Shown: positions 12,412 to 24,800 of the stretch, piece after piece
Layout of the letters: each line of letters starts with the position of its first letter
How positions within the stretch are numbered: the stretch's first letter is position 1
DNA from: Saksenaea vasiformis B4078
Lineage: Eukaryota; Mucoromycota; Mucoromycetes; Mucorales; Saksenaeaceae
Direction: 5' to 3'
Length of the DNA stretch: 64,000 nucleotides
Assembly (NCBI GenBank): GCA_000697055.1
Contig: JNDT01001955.1
Span: 1-64,000, forward strand
Made by a program: the position numbers and the translations under genes
Notes under the pieces: model-generated
Databases searched by the model: none
What the model saw: only the letters and a program-made list of their open reading frames with translations
What the model was told of the DNA's origin: nothing

Positions 12412-14473
12412 TTATCCGCGCATTCGCTTTCTCTTTTTCACAACTGTCTTTTTAGGTACCTCCGTGGAGGTCGAACATTTGGGGATGACTATTTGAGAGG
12501 ACGTCTTTTCCAGACATGTGTCCAGCCATGTGGAACTCTCTCTCGGTACTGTTTCATCCACAATCGCGAGAACGCGGCGAACAACTTCCTTCGTCTTCCA
12601 AATCAAAGACAGAACAGGTAAAACATTATCCCCAAACGTTTTAACATTTGATGGTATCCGTAGGGACTCGGATCTTTGGTGCGGTGTCCTCGTCATCCTC
12701 GCCGTATACCCTCTGGGGGAATCCATCCGGATTATATGCAATGATAGTCCTACAACGTTATTGAACGCCGATTTCATTTATAGATGGCGGCTTATGACTT
12801 ACCACAGTGTACGTAACCAACTACTTCTAGCTGTCGCAATTTATGTTCGTCTTTGACCGAGTCGTACAAGTTGTTCATCATATCCCGTAGGACCTTTGGA
12901 AGTTTAAAACCGCCATCTTGTAGTTGTTTTGTGCTATTAATATCAAATTTCTTTCCGACTTCTCCTGCCCCGTATTCATTCACAGGATCATGGGAAGCGC
13001 CATTGCTTCGCACTACGAGGTCCATTTTTCTGCCGACTTTTTTTCTTTCCGTGGTTTTGATATTTCCAAGCTCCCTGTTAGAATTCTTTCGAGCAGACGA
13101 GGATACACTTGATGATTCCCCGCTAACAGTTAAAAGGTAAGAAGGTATGGTATAATACTATCAGTAGCTTCGTAGCATACATACCGCACTATTTCAACGT
13201 CAGGAATATCATAAAAGGCTGTGTCGATCAAACGCCAAATATGCACGTTGTACCATTGCTCCAAGTGGTCCTTCTGTAAAGTGTCCGCCTCATATTCACG
13301 TAATAAATTATAAATTGTGTTTCGGACCCAGTCGAAGTCAGCGTGCGTCAAACTGTCGTACGATTCCTGCCACGCCTGTTGCTTATCAATCATGCTGCGT
13401 ATTTGCTTGCAATCATTCAAATTAAATACGTTCATATAGTCCCGCAGATCGCTGGGTAGAATCGGCAGTGGCTTTCGTTTGGTGTAGGTAATCTCATCCA
13501 ACTCCTCGGCTGTAAAGATATCATGATTTATGTACGAACAATCGAGCGGATCAATAATGAAAGAGTGGACTAAATGCTCTTGTTGACATCTACAGCCAAA
13601 TTCGAACATGGCATCTTCCACGATCTTCCCTGTTCGTAATTTCCATTTTTCGCTTTCTTTCATGGCGGAGTGTGCTCGTCTAAAGTCGGCTAACAAGGCA
13701 TTCAGTGATCGGCTGCTATCTTCCGTGCCGGTGCTCTTTCTCGACTTTTTAGCAGACAACTATTATTAGCAACAGCATACCTCGTCATTTGTTTCTTCCT
13801 GATCATCGGGGTTCGGATTCACTTTCGATACTAGGTTTGGGGTACCGCTTACTCCAGCGGCATTTCTTGAAATCTCATCCTGCTCCGATCGTTCTCCGCT
13901 CTTACTGATATCGTTGACTGCTACAGTTTATTGTTCTCAGATCAGAATACCTATTCGTCAAGCTTTTGCTAGAAACTTACAAGACCTTGAGCTGAACTCG
14001 CCGGCCACTGACAACAACGCAAGAACTGTAAGTTAGTCCTGCTATCCTCAAGTACCTGAAGTAGAATACGTGCCAGTTACCAGGGAGCTCTCTGTAAGAG
14101 ATAGTTCTGTCTCAGTGTTTAAGCGAGCGCGACGAAGCGCCAAGAGACGTTGACGAACGATATTCAATTTCTCCTCTTTTTCGATTTCCAGCCGAGACCA
14201 GTAAGCACGAGCATCATCTGACTTTAAGATCTTTAAACGTTTTCATTAACCAATTTTATATGTTCATATGGTTGATCCTACTCGAAACATGTCGTTCTGT
14301 ATGCGCTGTGCCCATTGCACTACTTCTTTTGTGTCTCGTTGCTCGGCGAGGCGGCTGACGAGATCGACGAAGTCGGCCTCTGCAAACGTTTGATCAGTAA
14401 ATCCCTTCAATTCGTAGAATTTGGCTATGGAAAAATTTCCCAGATGCGTCTTTAGGTATTGCAAGGGGTGCAT
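12412..14473 (-). CDS. Mucorales-type protein of unknown function
   Basis: Not assignable to a function. Seven exons on minus (14473-14282, 14230-14056, 14025-13981, 13920-13781, 13759-13185, 13122-12803, 12749-12412) join in frame to 594 residues starting MHPLQYLKTHLGNFSIAKFY. The middle exon has many charged residues and the motif EQWYNVHIWRLIDTAFYDI. After it come an SSSVSSSARKNSNRELG stretch, the segment ERKKVGRKMDLVV, then FKLPKVLRDMMNNLYDSV and the end block VGLSLHIIRMDSPRGYTARM or, as spliced, CGLSLHIIRMDSPRGYTARM. From memory, this pattern (IW-P-D, SS-RKN, ERKK-GR-D, LPK, RLDSP-GY) marks a large uncharacterised family in Rhizopus, Mucor and relatives, sometimes in many copies. No catalytic motif, membrane segment or signal peptide is visible. 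It lies directly beside the 302-bp array. Confidence 0.7.
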
Positions 14474-14572
14474 GTGTGATGTATGAACGAAGTGGATAGA
14501 AGAACAATACAGTACTCGCCTAAGCGCAGAGCCAGTCTTAGCGCTATGCGCACCGCGTAGTTGTGCCCCAAA

Positions 14573-14580
14573 TGACGTCA
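14573..14580. promoter_or_regulatory. perfect CRE palindrome TGACGTCA
   Basis: Eight-base palindrome recognised by CREB/ATF-type bZIP factors, 100 bp upstream of the ATG at 14473 and just outside the tandem array. Chance occurrence of a given 8-mer in this window is not negligible. Confidence 0.4.
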
Positions 14581-14640
14581 GTGCAGATAGACAGAGTCGT
14601 AGCTCTTTTCCCCCACACTCACTTCCTCAAACCGAGAATC

Positions 14641-17600
14641 GCCACAGCGCAGACGCTGGTTTCTGATTTCCTTTTTTACGAATAAGGTGCGTGCGTTCGT
14701 GCATGCGTCTCTGTGCACATTCAAAACGGCATTATAAGAAGCATACTGATATGTCAAGTAGTAGCGACAAAATGTGTGATGACTGTATCAATACTTTCTG
14801 GTATCGTTGTACAGTTGGCGCCAGTTCCAAGCGGGTCGCTAGGTGCTGAGAGCGTCTGATCTCAACAAAAGGATGTACGGGACGTACTAAGGGCTACGGT
14901 GGGTGATACTGCTATAGCACTTAATCCTTTGACTGGAGGGTCGCCACTGCGCAGATGCTGGTTTCTGATTTCCTTCTTTACGAATAAGGTGCGTGCGTTC
15001 GTGCATACGTCTCTGTGCACATTCAAAACGGCATTATAAGAAGCATACTGATATGTCAAGTAGTAGCGACAAAATGTGTGATGACTGTATCAATACTTTC
15101 TGGTATCGTTGTACAGTTGGCGCCAGTTCCAAGCGGGTCGCTAGGTGCTGAGAGCGTCTGATCTCAACAAAAGGATGTACGGGACGTACTAAGGGCTATC
15201 GGTGGGTGATACTGCTATAGCACTTAATCCTTTGACTGGAGGGTCGCCACTGCGCAGATGCTGGTTTCTGATTTCCTTTTTTACGAATAAGGTGCGTGCG
15301 TTCGTGCATACGTCTCTGTGCACATTCAAAACGGCATTATAACAAGTATACTGATATGTCAAGTAGTAGCGACAAAATGTGTGATGACTGTATCAATACT
15401 TTCTGGTATCGTTGTACAGTTGGCGCCAGTTCCAAGCGGGTCGCTAGGTGCTGAGAGCGTCTGATCTCAACAAAAGGATGTACGGGACGTACTAAGGGCT
15501 ACGGTGGGTGATACTGCTATAGCACTTAATCCTTTGACTGGAGGGTCGCCACTGCGCAGATGCTGGTTTCTGATTTCCTTTTTTACGAATAAGGTGCGTG
15601 CGTTCGTGCATACGTCTCTGTGCACATTCAAAACGGCATTATAACAAGCATACTGATATGTCAAGTAGTAGCGACAAAATGTGTGATGACTGTATCAATA
15701 CTTTCTGGTATCGTTGTACAGTTGGCGCCAGTTCCAAGCGGGTCGCTAGGTGCTGAGAGCGTCTGATCTCAACAAAAGGATGTACGGGACGTACTAAGGG
15801 CTACGGTGGGTGATACTGCTATAGCACTTAATCCTTTGACTGGAGGGTCGCCACTGCGCAGATGCTGGTTTCTGATTTCCTTTTTTACGAATAAGGTGCG
15901 TGCGTTCGTGCATACGTCTCTGTGCACATTCAAAACGGCATTATAACAAGTATACTGATATGTCAAGTAGTAGCGACAAAATGTGTGATGACTGTATCAA
16001 TACTTTCTGGTATCGTTGTACAGTTGGCGCCAGTTCCAAGCGGGTCGCTAGGTGCTGAGAGCGTCTGATCTCAACAAAAGGATGTACGGGACGTACTAAG
16101 GGCTACGGTGGGTGATACTGCTATAGCACTTAATCCTTTGACTGGAGGGTCGCCACTGCGCAGATGCTGGTTTCTGATTTCCTTTTTTACGAATAAGGTG
16201 CGTGCGTTCGTGCATACGTCTCTGTGCACATTCAAAACGGCATTATAACAAGTATACTGATATGTCAAGTAGTAGCGACAAAATGTGTGATGACTGTATC
16301 AATACTTTCTGGTATCGTTGTACAGTTGGCGCCAGTTCCAAGCGGGTCGCTAGGTGCTGAGAGCGTCTGATCTCAACAAAAGGATGTACGGGACGTACTA
16401 AGGGCTACGGTGGGTGATACTGCTATAGCACTTAATCCTTTGACTGGAGGGTCGCCACTGCGCAGATGCTGGTTTCTGATTTCCTTTTTTACGAATAAGG
16501 TGCGTGCGTTCGTGCATACGTCTCTGTGCACATTCAAAACGGCATTATAACAAGTATACTGATATGTCAAGTAGTAGCGACAAAATGTGTGATGACTGTA
16601 TCAATACTTTCTGGTATCGTTGTACAGTTGGCGCCAGTTCCAAGCGGGTCGCTAGGTGCTGAGAGCGTCTGATCTCAACAAAAGGATGTACGGGACGTAC
16701 TAAGGGCTACGGTGGGTGATACTGCTATAGCACTTAATCCTTTGACTGGAGGGTCGCCACTGCGCAGATGCTGGTTTCTGATTTCCTTTTTTACGAATAA
16801 GGTGCGTGCGTTCGTGCATACGTCTCTGTGCACATTCAAAACGGCATTATAACAAGTATACTGATATGTCAAGTAGTAGCGACAAAATGTGTGATGACTG
16901 TATCAATACTTTCTGGTATCGTTGTACAGTTGGCGCCAGTTCCAAGCGGGTCGCTAGGTGCTGAGAGCGTCTGATCTCAACAAAAGGATGTACGGGACGT
17001 ACTAAGGGCTACGGTGGGTGATACTGCTATAGCACTTAATCCTTTGACTGGAGGGTCGCCACTGCGCAGATGCTGGTTTCTGATTTCCTTTTTTACGAAT
17101 AAGGTGCGTGCGTTCGTGCATACGTCTCTGTGCACATTCAAAACGGCATTATAACAAGTATACTGATATGTCAAGTAGTAGCGACAAAATGTGTGATGAC
17201 TGTATCAATACTTTCTGGTATCGTTGTACAGTTGGCGCCAGTTCCAAGCGGGTCGCTAGGTGCTGAGAGCGTCTGATCTCAACAAAAGGATGTACGGGAC
17301 GTACTAAGGGCTACGGTGGGTGATACTGCTATAGCACTTAATCCTTTGACTGGAGGGTCGCCACTGCGCAGATGCTGGTTTCTGATTTCCTTTTTTACGA
17401 ATAAGGTGCGTGCGTTCGTGCATACGTCTCTGTGCACATTCAAAACGGCATTATAACAAGTATACTGATATGTCAAGTAGTAGCGACAAAATGTGTGATG
17501 ACTGTATCAATACTTTCTGGTATCGTTGTACAGTTGGCGCCAGTTCCAAGCGGGTCGCTAGGTGCTGAGAGCGTCTGATCTCAACAAAAGGATGTACGGG

Positions 17601-17677
17601 ACGTACTAAGGGCTACGGTGGGTGATACTGCTATAGCACTTAATCCTTTGACTGGAGGGTCGCCACTGCGCAGATGC
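14641..17677. repeat. tandem array, ten units of 302 bp
   Basis: The landmark GCGCAGATGCTGG recurs at a spacing of 302 bp (one unit is 303 because of CTATCGG for CTACGG), from 14641 to a truncated eleventh start at about 17662-17677. Units are nearly identical. Copy 1 is the most divergent (GCGCAGACGCTGG, GTGCATGCGTC). Copies 1 and 2 read ATAAGAAGCATA, copy 4 ATAACAAGCATA, and copies 3 and 5-10 ATAACAAGTATA. Each unit carries a short inverted repeat GTACG-GGA-CGTAC, a GTGCGTGCGTTCGTGCA stretch and GTTGGCGCCAG. The 65-codon frame present in most units on minus seems to be a by-product, with no family resemblance. It is neither rDNA nor a known transposon to my eye. Confidence 0.97.
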
Positions 17678-19793
17678 GGAGTGAAAGAATCAGCAACGTG
17701 CAACTGAGAAGTCGTCACGTTATTGATGCAGACATGCGATGATTCCGCTTATAGGTTGATCCTACTTCCATGCATTCACGACCTCGAAGAGTCAATGTCA
17801 TATCTATTTTAATTCGAATACAGACGAGTATGGACCTTCTCTGTTTGAATGCTGCTTATTGGATTATTTTGGGATTGTTTTTATGCTACTCTAAATAAAT
17901 CTTGCGTCCTGAAGGGACCAGTTTGCGCTAAAGAATAGTTAAATATTTGGTCTTTAGTACATCAATTTTGCGTATAAGATCAAATAACTTACATAATCGT
18001 GGTCTCCAGGAGTCGCAAAATTTATTCAAGCAGCCAAAAAACCATCCACGGTTAATAAAGGGAAGATGTTATCATGTCAAGCTACTTAACCCCCGGAGGG
18101 CAATCAGACCTACAGGACTAGTCAAGTTCGCACCTAGCTCCGGTGGGGCCAGCGGTAGGAAGATACACCGCGCAGAGGACTTGAAGCGATGGAAATGTCC
18201 GGCGAAGTTCTGTTGCGGAAGTTGGATAACGCAGCGTGCGATACTACTTGCTTACCTGGTGGTGAACAAGGGGCTGCACCACGATCACGACAGTTTGGGA
18301 CAGCGGTCATGCAGCCTAAACGAAACACATGAATAGCGTTACTTTTGGTGGAGACCATAGGCCAACCACCTAAGATCGTTATCCGAGAGTAGCGTGGATC
18401 CAGCGATTGTTCCGCTCCCCCGCCCGTTTGGCTCGTGTCTCCTTCTTTCGATGATGCAGTTTAGATTAGTGTACCAGTAATATTTTACTTGTTCCCTCTC
18501 GAAACAAATATGAAAAGATGGTAATACAATCTCTGGATCCACCTCTTGAAGGATAATCGTGTATGTTAACAAAGAATTGACATCCTTACCGGGGTTGTTT
18601 GTACCCCAAAGAAAATAAAGGAAAAGCCAGTATTCCCTTTAAATACGCATCACTTTCAGTTGCCTGAAATCTTCTTTTTTTTATGGTGAGACAAAATAAG
18701 CCTATCTTCAACACGCATTTTCCATGAGATATTAAAAAACTGCATCTACCGCACCTCTTTTGCATGAAATAAAGGAATCCGATGACTGACACGCTCTTTT
18801 CATGAAATAGAATAACTTTATGGCGACGGTGAGAATTGTCACTTCTCGCCGTACTGTTGCAGCTAACTGTCAGTAACGTGTCGTGTCGCGCATAAGTTCG
18901 AGGATTTGCGTTGACTAAATGTCGCTGTACGGTCAAGCCGAGTGAACCTCTGCGCGGGAAAATAGTTCTTCGTACTTAATCCAGGGAATAGTTCGTGCCC
19001 TGGATAACCTGAGACTTTCTTTAACGTATTCCAGTCATGGGTCTTCAACGTGCCATCGGAAGCAGTAAAAATATCTTGAGATAAGTAAGATGTAACTTTG
19101 AAACAGGAACATCACCTTGCATTGAGATATTTCAGTGATGGTTTCTCGGCACTCTTTCGGAAGGAGTAAAAATGTTTTCAAGATAAGGGCAGGTCCTGCC
19201 CAAAATAAGTCGTTCAAAGGCATGCATGATTTTTTTTTTTTTTTTCGTTGGCTCTGTCTTCCATAAAAACATCCTCGGTAAGAATGTCAATGCTTCATTA
19301 CATAGATAGGATTACCCTATGAAATACGCCTGTGTAGGTATCACCAACGGATATCGAAACAGCTCTAAGCTGTATCGCTACCGTTTCCGCTTAGCATCGC
19401 ATTTAAGGAAAAAAATGGGAGGCTCCTAGTCCCACTGAAGTAGTATCATGTGTACGAACATTAAGTGCAGCAGCGCGAGAATGGAATATGCAACTAGAAA
19501 TCGCAATACCAATGCTGAAGCAGCGGGGTCTTTATACAGAAATTATGAACCATTTACACCCCTTCTCACCTGAGGAATAGAAACAAAACAAGACTTCAGA
19601 ATACACTATCAGTTGAAAGAACCTATGATGTACTATAGCAGATCTAATGTTTTCATTTTCTCCTTGTCCCGCGTCCATTGAAAGCTTACTGGCACGTCGC
19701 GCGGAGTCATGGTTGACTTGGATTAATGTGGCTGCTGTGTCTACCAGGAGCTGTGTTTAAAAGTTCACTCCTTGCTGTTTCACTGCGTGATCC
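17678..19793. other. gap after the tandem array, no gene recognised
   Basis: Mixed composition. Short frames exist on both strands (for instance around 17947-18336 plus and 18339-18572 minus), but none shows splice-consistent extension or a known motif. It could hold decayed gene or transposon fragments. The last part serves as the NNF1 promoter. Confidence 0.45.
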
Positions 19794-20652
19794 ATGGCAC
19801 AGTCGAACGATGGCGCTATTGGAAAGAGAGCAGCAAAATTAGATGAATGTTATTCCAAATGGGTTGATTATGTTTTAAAGAGCTACGAGTATGGATCATT
19901 AAATGGACATTTCTCTTCCTTACCGATCACCAGTTACGATAGATTGACAAACGCTTTGCGGCAGGTCCGCGAGACGCAACAACTTCCGGAGACGCATACT
20001 AATGAATTGGAGGAGGCACATCGACAGTTATGTCATTATGCGCGTACACAGCTTTGGGTAAGGGTGAATGATCAGTAGCATGATCGTACCAACTGTGACA
20101 CTCGTAGAATAGCTACCAGTATACCATGAGGGAAAAGCGAAACTTTCCAGAACAACTCAATACATTAGAAAAACAAATACAACGATCCGAAGCAAATGAT
20201 GATATCAGTCGTGCAAGGTAAGAAATTGGAATAAGAAATAATCATAACCATACTGAAAAGGCTTGCGAAAGGCTTGTGCCTCAACCAGAGGAGGTGATCC
20301 GAGCACTAAGGATCAAACTGAAAATGCAGGAACTTCGAAGACTGAGGAATGCAGAAAAAGAGGTGAGAAGGAGACGGAAAGAGGTCAACAACAACAATAA
20401 TAATTGGCGGTATGATAGCTCAAGATTGAAAACCAAGAACTAATGAAGCAAGTTACGGAAAAGAGCAATAAATTACAAGCACTTTCAGAGAAAGTTTCAG
20501 CAGACTTGATACAATTAAAAGAGGTTTGTTTGAAAGTAAGCATTAGTACAAATTCTTATATCGGAACGTAGGCCACTTCCATGGGTGTTGCCATGCCAGT
20601 GGATGACTTTCAAGGGGTAATGGAGCTCCTAACACTCCATAAACCTGAATAA
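19794..20652 (+). CDS. NNF1: kinetochore protein Nnf1 (MIS12/MIND complex)
   Basis: Predicted subunit of the MIS12 complex, which links centromeric chromatin to the NDC80 microtubule-binding complex. Five exons (19794-20057, 20108-20217, 20272-20362, 20419-20523, 20572-20652) give 216 residues with all phases agreeing. The N-terminal part, KRAAKLDECYSKWVDYVLKS, then EEAHRQLCHYARTQLW and EQLNTLEKQIQRSEAN, follows the Nnf1/PMF1 layout, where a helix with an R--KL start leads to a LN-LE--I stretch. The C-terminal part, PQPEEVIRALRIKLK followed by a coiled coil (ELKIENQELMKQVTEKSNKL) and ending in a DLIQLKEATSM segment, matches the usual fungal tail. The call rests on remembered family pattern, not on an alignment. 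The safe minimum is a spliced coiled-coil protein. Confidence 0.68.
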
Positions 20653-21206
20653 ATCAATGATCCGTGTGATTTTGTATATCGGAAGGAAGAGGGGGAAAGC
20701 TATGCTCAAGTTTAAAATGTGTAAATGGAGAGAGTTTTCTGTTGATGTCTGTAGAAGTACTGAAATTAGAGTAAGTAGATGTTTTCTTCCATGTACGAAA
20801 TAGCGGGGCAACATTAAAAAAACACAAAAAGATGTACACATATACTCCGTGTCATCATCTGTACCAGGTGTTCTTTAAGGAGATGACTCGAGTACTAGAA
20901 CCATATCTTCCGTTACTTTTTCTTTTTTTGTCTATTGTTGGTTATGCCCTTTATCACAATTTCTTTATTGTTACTCCGGTCAGGCTGCCACACACACACT
21001 CTCTCTCATCCCTTTTCTCCTCAATTCGGTCTATGTTTATATCAAAGCGCTTATTCTTTATTCTTTGTTTTTTTTTTCTTTGGATAACCTAACATTCCAT
21101 TTATTTTGTTTATCGTGTAATTATAATCAGAGGTAGATTTCTTGATTACCTATATTGTGATGAACTGATGGTAAAATCATATACACACACTTAGTTCTCT
21201 ATTACG

Positions 21207-21590
21207 ATGACAGTAATGTTGGCGTTAATCGACAGTATCCTCCTAGCGGTTCTATGCTTTGGTTTATTATCACTTTCGATTTTTATGCTAAAAAGACGAT
21301 ACTTACGTCTACATCGTGTCGATGGAATATGGAGAGATGTTGAACATAACTTTGTTATGGTTGACGGTCCTGCACACATGGCAGCAATTAAACAGAGTGA
21401 GAGTCAGGTGAACTCTTTTGACAAACCATCGGAATCTCGATTATCGTCGCAGATGATGCTGTACAGTCATCTTCGTCCATCCTATTCTCCGCCTGGGTCA
21501 CCTGTTTTTCCAACCATGCCAAAAACACCTCCACCTGCTTACTGTAATGATGAACACTCCTCCTCCTCCTTTGTGGACGTCAAAATTTGA
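21207..21590 (+). CDS. single-pass membrane protein with PPAY motif, unknown
   Basis: 127 residues. The N-terminus is one hydrophobic segment (LALIDSILLAVLCFGLLSL), followed by basic residues (KRRYLRLHR) and a Ser/Pro-rich tail. Near the C-terminus TPPPAY gives a PPxY motif, the type bound by WW domains of Nedd4/Rsp5 ubiquitin ligases. That fits a ligase adaptor or a ubiquitinated membrane protein, but this is inference. An acceptor-like CTTAG at 21189-21193 keeps the frame open upstream. A hydrophobic frame at 20884-20981 (starting MTRVLEPYLPLLFLFL) could therefore be a first exon, giving two membrane segments; its donor (GTCAGG) is weak. No family recognised. Confidence 0.5.
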   Translation: MTVMLALIDSILLAVLCFGLLSLSIFMLKRRYLRLHRVDGIWRDVEHNFVMVDGPAHMAAIKQSESQVNSFDKPSESRLSSQMMLYSHLRPSYSPPGSPVFPTMPKTPPPAYCNDEHSSSSFVDVKI

Positions 21591-21833
21591 GACTAGACTA
21601 TCGACCCTTTTAATTTAATGCTCAATATATAAAATATATAAAGCGATTCTTTATGCGTACTCCTTTTTCATTGTATCATGAAAAAGGAGAAGCTGGTAAA
21701 ATGGCAACAAGAGCAAAAATACCATTGCTGTGTGTGCGTGCCTGATGTCGGTCCTTCAAATAAAGGCCACCGAAAAGCAAAAAACAATTTTTTTTCTTTT
21801 AAAGCGAAACCCTTTTTGTTACAAGTACCCAAC

Positions 21834-24800
21834 ATGGATGCCCCGATCGAAGTTTTGAGGATCGAGCATAACGTGGTATCCAAAGAACTTGCTCGCTTTA
21901 GAGCATGCGACAATGAAACGCGATGTTACTTTTGCCGTGAATGGGCTCAATTCATTTACAAAAAACACTTTGTGTGGAATGCTAAAACGCAAGAAGAAGT
22001 AACTGTCACTCACCTTGACACCATCACTGCTGGACCTTACCAAATCAACCTGATGCTACCTGATGCTGGTCCCGTCAAACAAAAGCAACGATCGGCAAAG
22101 ATGTTTGATGAATTTCGGAAATTACTTGAAACAGACCGAGACGACAAGGGTGGCAGTCTGATTGACGAACTTGTGGCAGCTTGCAAGCTATGGATGACCT
22201 TGCCAAGCAATTTATCGGGTCTACCAGAAAGTTTCGAACAGGTTCAGTTTAACCCGTATCCTGACGCGATCCCTCTGGTCGAGGATCCTAAAGAACCTTC
22301 TCAACTTCTGGATCCGTTAATTATTGAACGTCAGGCCTTGTGTCTACCTTCGGAAGGTTTCCATCTACTCAAAAACCTAACAGGTGATATCCTTCTTTCT
22401 CATTCTCAGCCGACATGTGATCATATTCGACCTGAAAGTAAAACGCCTGCTGAACTTGACGTCGAACGCGATATCATCAACGAAAAGATGGAACAGGCGA
22501 TCAAAATAGCACTTGTGGAAATTGAGCAGGCTCTAGACCACGCGTGGCGTTTTTTGAATGAGTTTATCGATAAGATTCTGGTTCTGGAAGCAGAGCGTGA
22601 TACATTAATGGGTGAACGGTGCCAAGAAACGGTGGACGCGTTTGTTGAGAAACAGAATCTTGTTCCATTCAAAGATTATTGGGGCGATTTAGCTACTCAA
22701 TTCAAAAAGAAAAAATCGGGTGCTGATTTGGATAAGGTCGACCATGCCTTTATCGACTATTTTGATCGTATGGCCGCTTGTGCTCAAGAATTTCAAGATC
22801 AATTTGTCGTTCAACGTTTGGCAGATGTGCGAACACTGGTACAGAAATTATGGGACCTTGTTGTACCAACCATACAACAAATGGCTGAACGTATGGCTTC
22901 TCACGAAAAGCAAGATGAAGGGTATTTGGCTAATTGCAAAGCCGTCTCGGCCTCTCTCAAAGACTTGCATCCCACGGACGATGTCGCCTTTGCTGCGGAA
23001 ACCATCCAAATTGAGACTTCTGTTCGTGTCAAACTCTTTTTGGAGGAAATCGAAGCTCTCAAAAAGTCCTACAAGGATGAGTCGCGGTCGAATGTTGCTG
23101 GTCGATTGGACAAAGTGAATAGCAAGGACTTCAAAAAACGAATCAAGAAAATTGAAGGAGAATACTATTCCATGCGACAAGGTTTCCGCTACCAGTTGAC
23201 AAAAAAGATATTCCCAGAAGCTTTGTTCTGCAAGTTTAGTCTTGTCTGTATTGAGGCCCTGATGCAAGAAGGTGAGGTGATGGAAGCAGTGGCCATTGAG
23301 AAGGAGGTGAAACGATTCATGGAATCGCACCAAGATCTGATTGAGGAACGTGAGTTCTTACTGGAGGACTTTGAGGAGGGCGTTCAAACTGGTCGGAGAG
23401 AATTAGCCGGTGTCCTGGGCAAACTCTTTTTGAAGGAAGGCATGCGGATTCAAGGGGAAAACCTGGCTGTCAAACGACAAAATATGCTTCTAAAGTCGAT
23501 GGGTATGCCTGTTGAAGAACAGCAACAGGAACCAAAGAAAAAGAAAAACAAAAAGAAGAAGTCAAACGGCGCCTCGTCATCTGTTCAGCCTTCTCCCTCG
23601 ACCTCAACTGTAGCCGAACCTAAACCTACGGCTGAAAAACAAAAAGTAGGTGAACACAAGCGTTAGTCAACAAATGCTAACCTAATTCTCTTTTAGCAAT
23701 CAGGGAAAGAAAAGAAACAGGCCACGCCTAGCACCCCCGAGCCTGCGAAGGTCGTTCCTCCTTCTCCCTCTCCATCCGCTGAACCTCCGACCACAGCAAA
23801 ATCAAAGAAAAAGGCTTCTGCGGCAGCGAAGACGGAGACGCCTGCAGCAACTGTGTCAACCAAAAAAGCCCAACAGGCCAAACCAGCGTTGGCACCCGCA
23901 CCTGCTGAACCCAAGTCTGTTGAAGTGATCAAACCAGCTAAATCGTCACCTTCTGTTCCTTCTACAAAGGCCAATCAACAAACAACAGGCAAAGCAGCAA
24001 CCAAAGCAGCAGCAGCAACATCAACAGCAACAACAGCAGCAGCAGCACCTAAACCAGTCAAACCCATCAAACAATCAACCCCACCACCCGCGGCTACGCC
24101 TTCGAAAGAGATAAAACCCAGTAGCACTACAGCTGCTACTGTTGTCGTTCCTGCAGGTCCCACAATTGCTGAGATAGCAAAGAAAGCATCCAAACCAGAG
24201 GCTATCGAAAAGAAACTAGCGCCTGCACCTAAAGCGAAAAGCGTCGATCCATTCCCTGCTCTGCCTGTATCGACCAAATCAGCGGAGAAAGTGACAGTTG
24301 ACGAGTCTTCTACCGATCGTAAACAGAAAAATGTGACACCTACTGAGACCACTACCTCACCAAAGCAAAACGTAAGTTCAGGTTGGGCAGCTGCAGCAGC
24401 AAAGCCAGCACCTTTAGAACAAGCATCGCAAACAACACAATCACCGCCACTTCCATCGCCTCAACAGACAACACGTCAACCAGTTCAACCAACTCAACCA
24501 GTCCATCCGGCTCAACCGGCTCCACCAGCTCCAGCAGCCCCGCCAGCTCCAGCGGCCCCACCAGCCCAACAAGCCCAACCAGCCCAACCAGCCCCTCCAG
24601 CCCCACCAGCTCAACCGGCCCCACCAGCCCAACCAGCCCCACCAGCTCGATCAGCTCAACCAAGCGTGCCGGTTGAACAGGACGGTTGGGGAAAAGCACC
24701 TCCTGTAGCAAATGAAGATAAAGGTGGATGGGGAGACGCGCCAGCCAAGAAAGCTGGCACTGGATGGGAGGTGGCTCCAGTCAAGGAAAGCGATGGTGGA

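Noticed and set aside
14862..17476. Repeated 65-codon minus-strand frames starting MTYQY
   Set aside because: They come once per 302-bp unit, lack family resemblance, and one unit loses the frame through a 1-bp insertion. They are by-products of the tandem repeat.
14641..17677. CRISPR-like periodicity
   Set aside because: The whole 302-bp unit is repeated with no unique spacers, and the surroundings are eukaryotic.
21678..21833. In-frame N-terminal extension of the Trp-Gly protein
   Set aside because: The stretch is Lys/Phe-rich with a T-run and looks like leader sequence. The ATG at 21834 begins the conserved-looking part. Not excluded.
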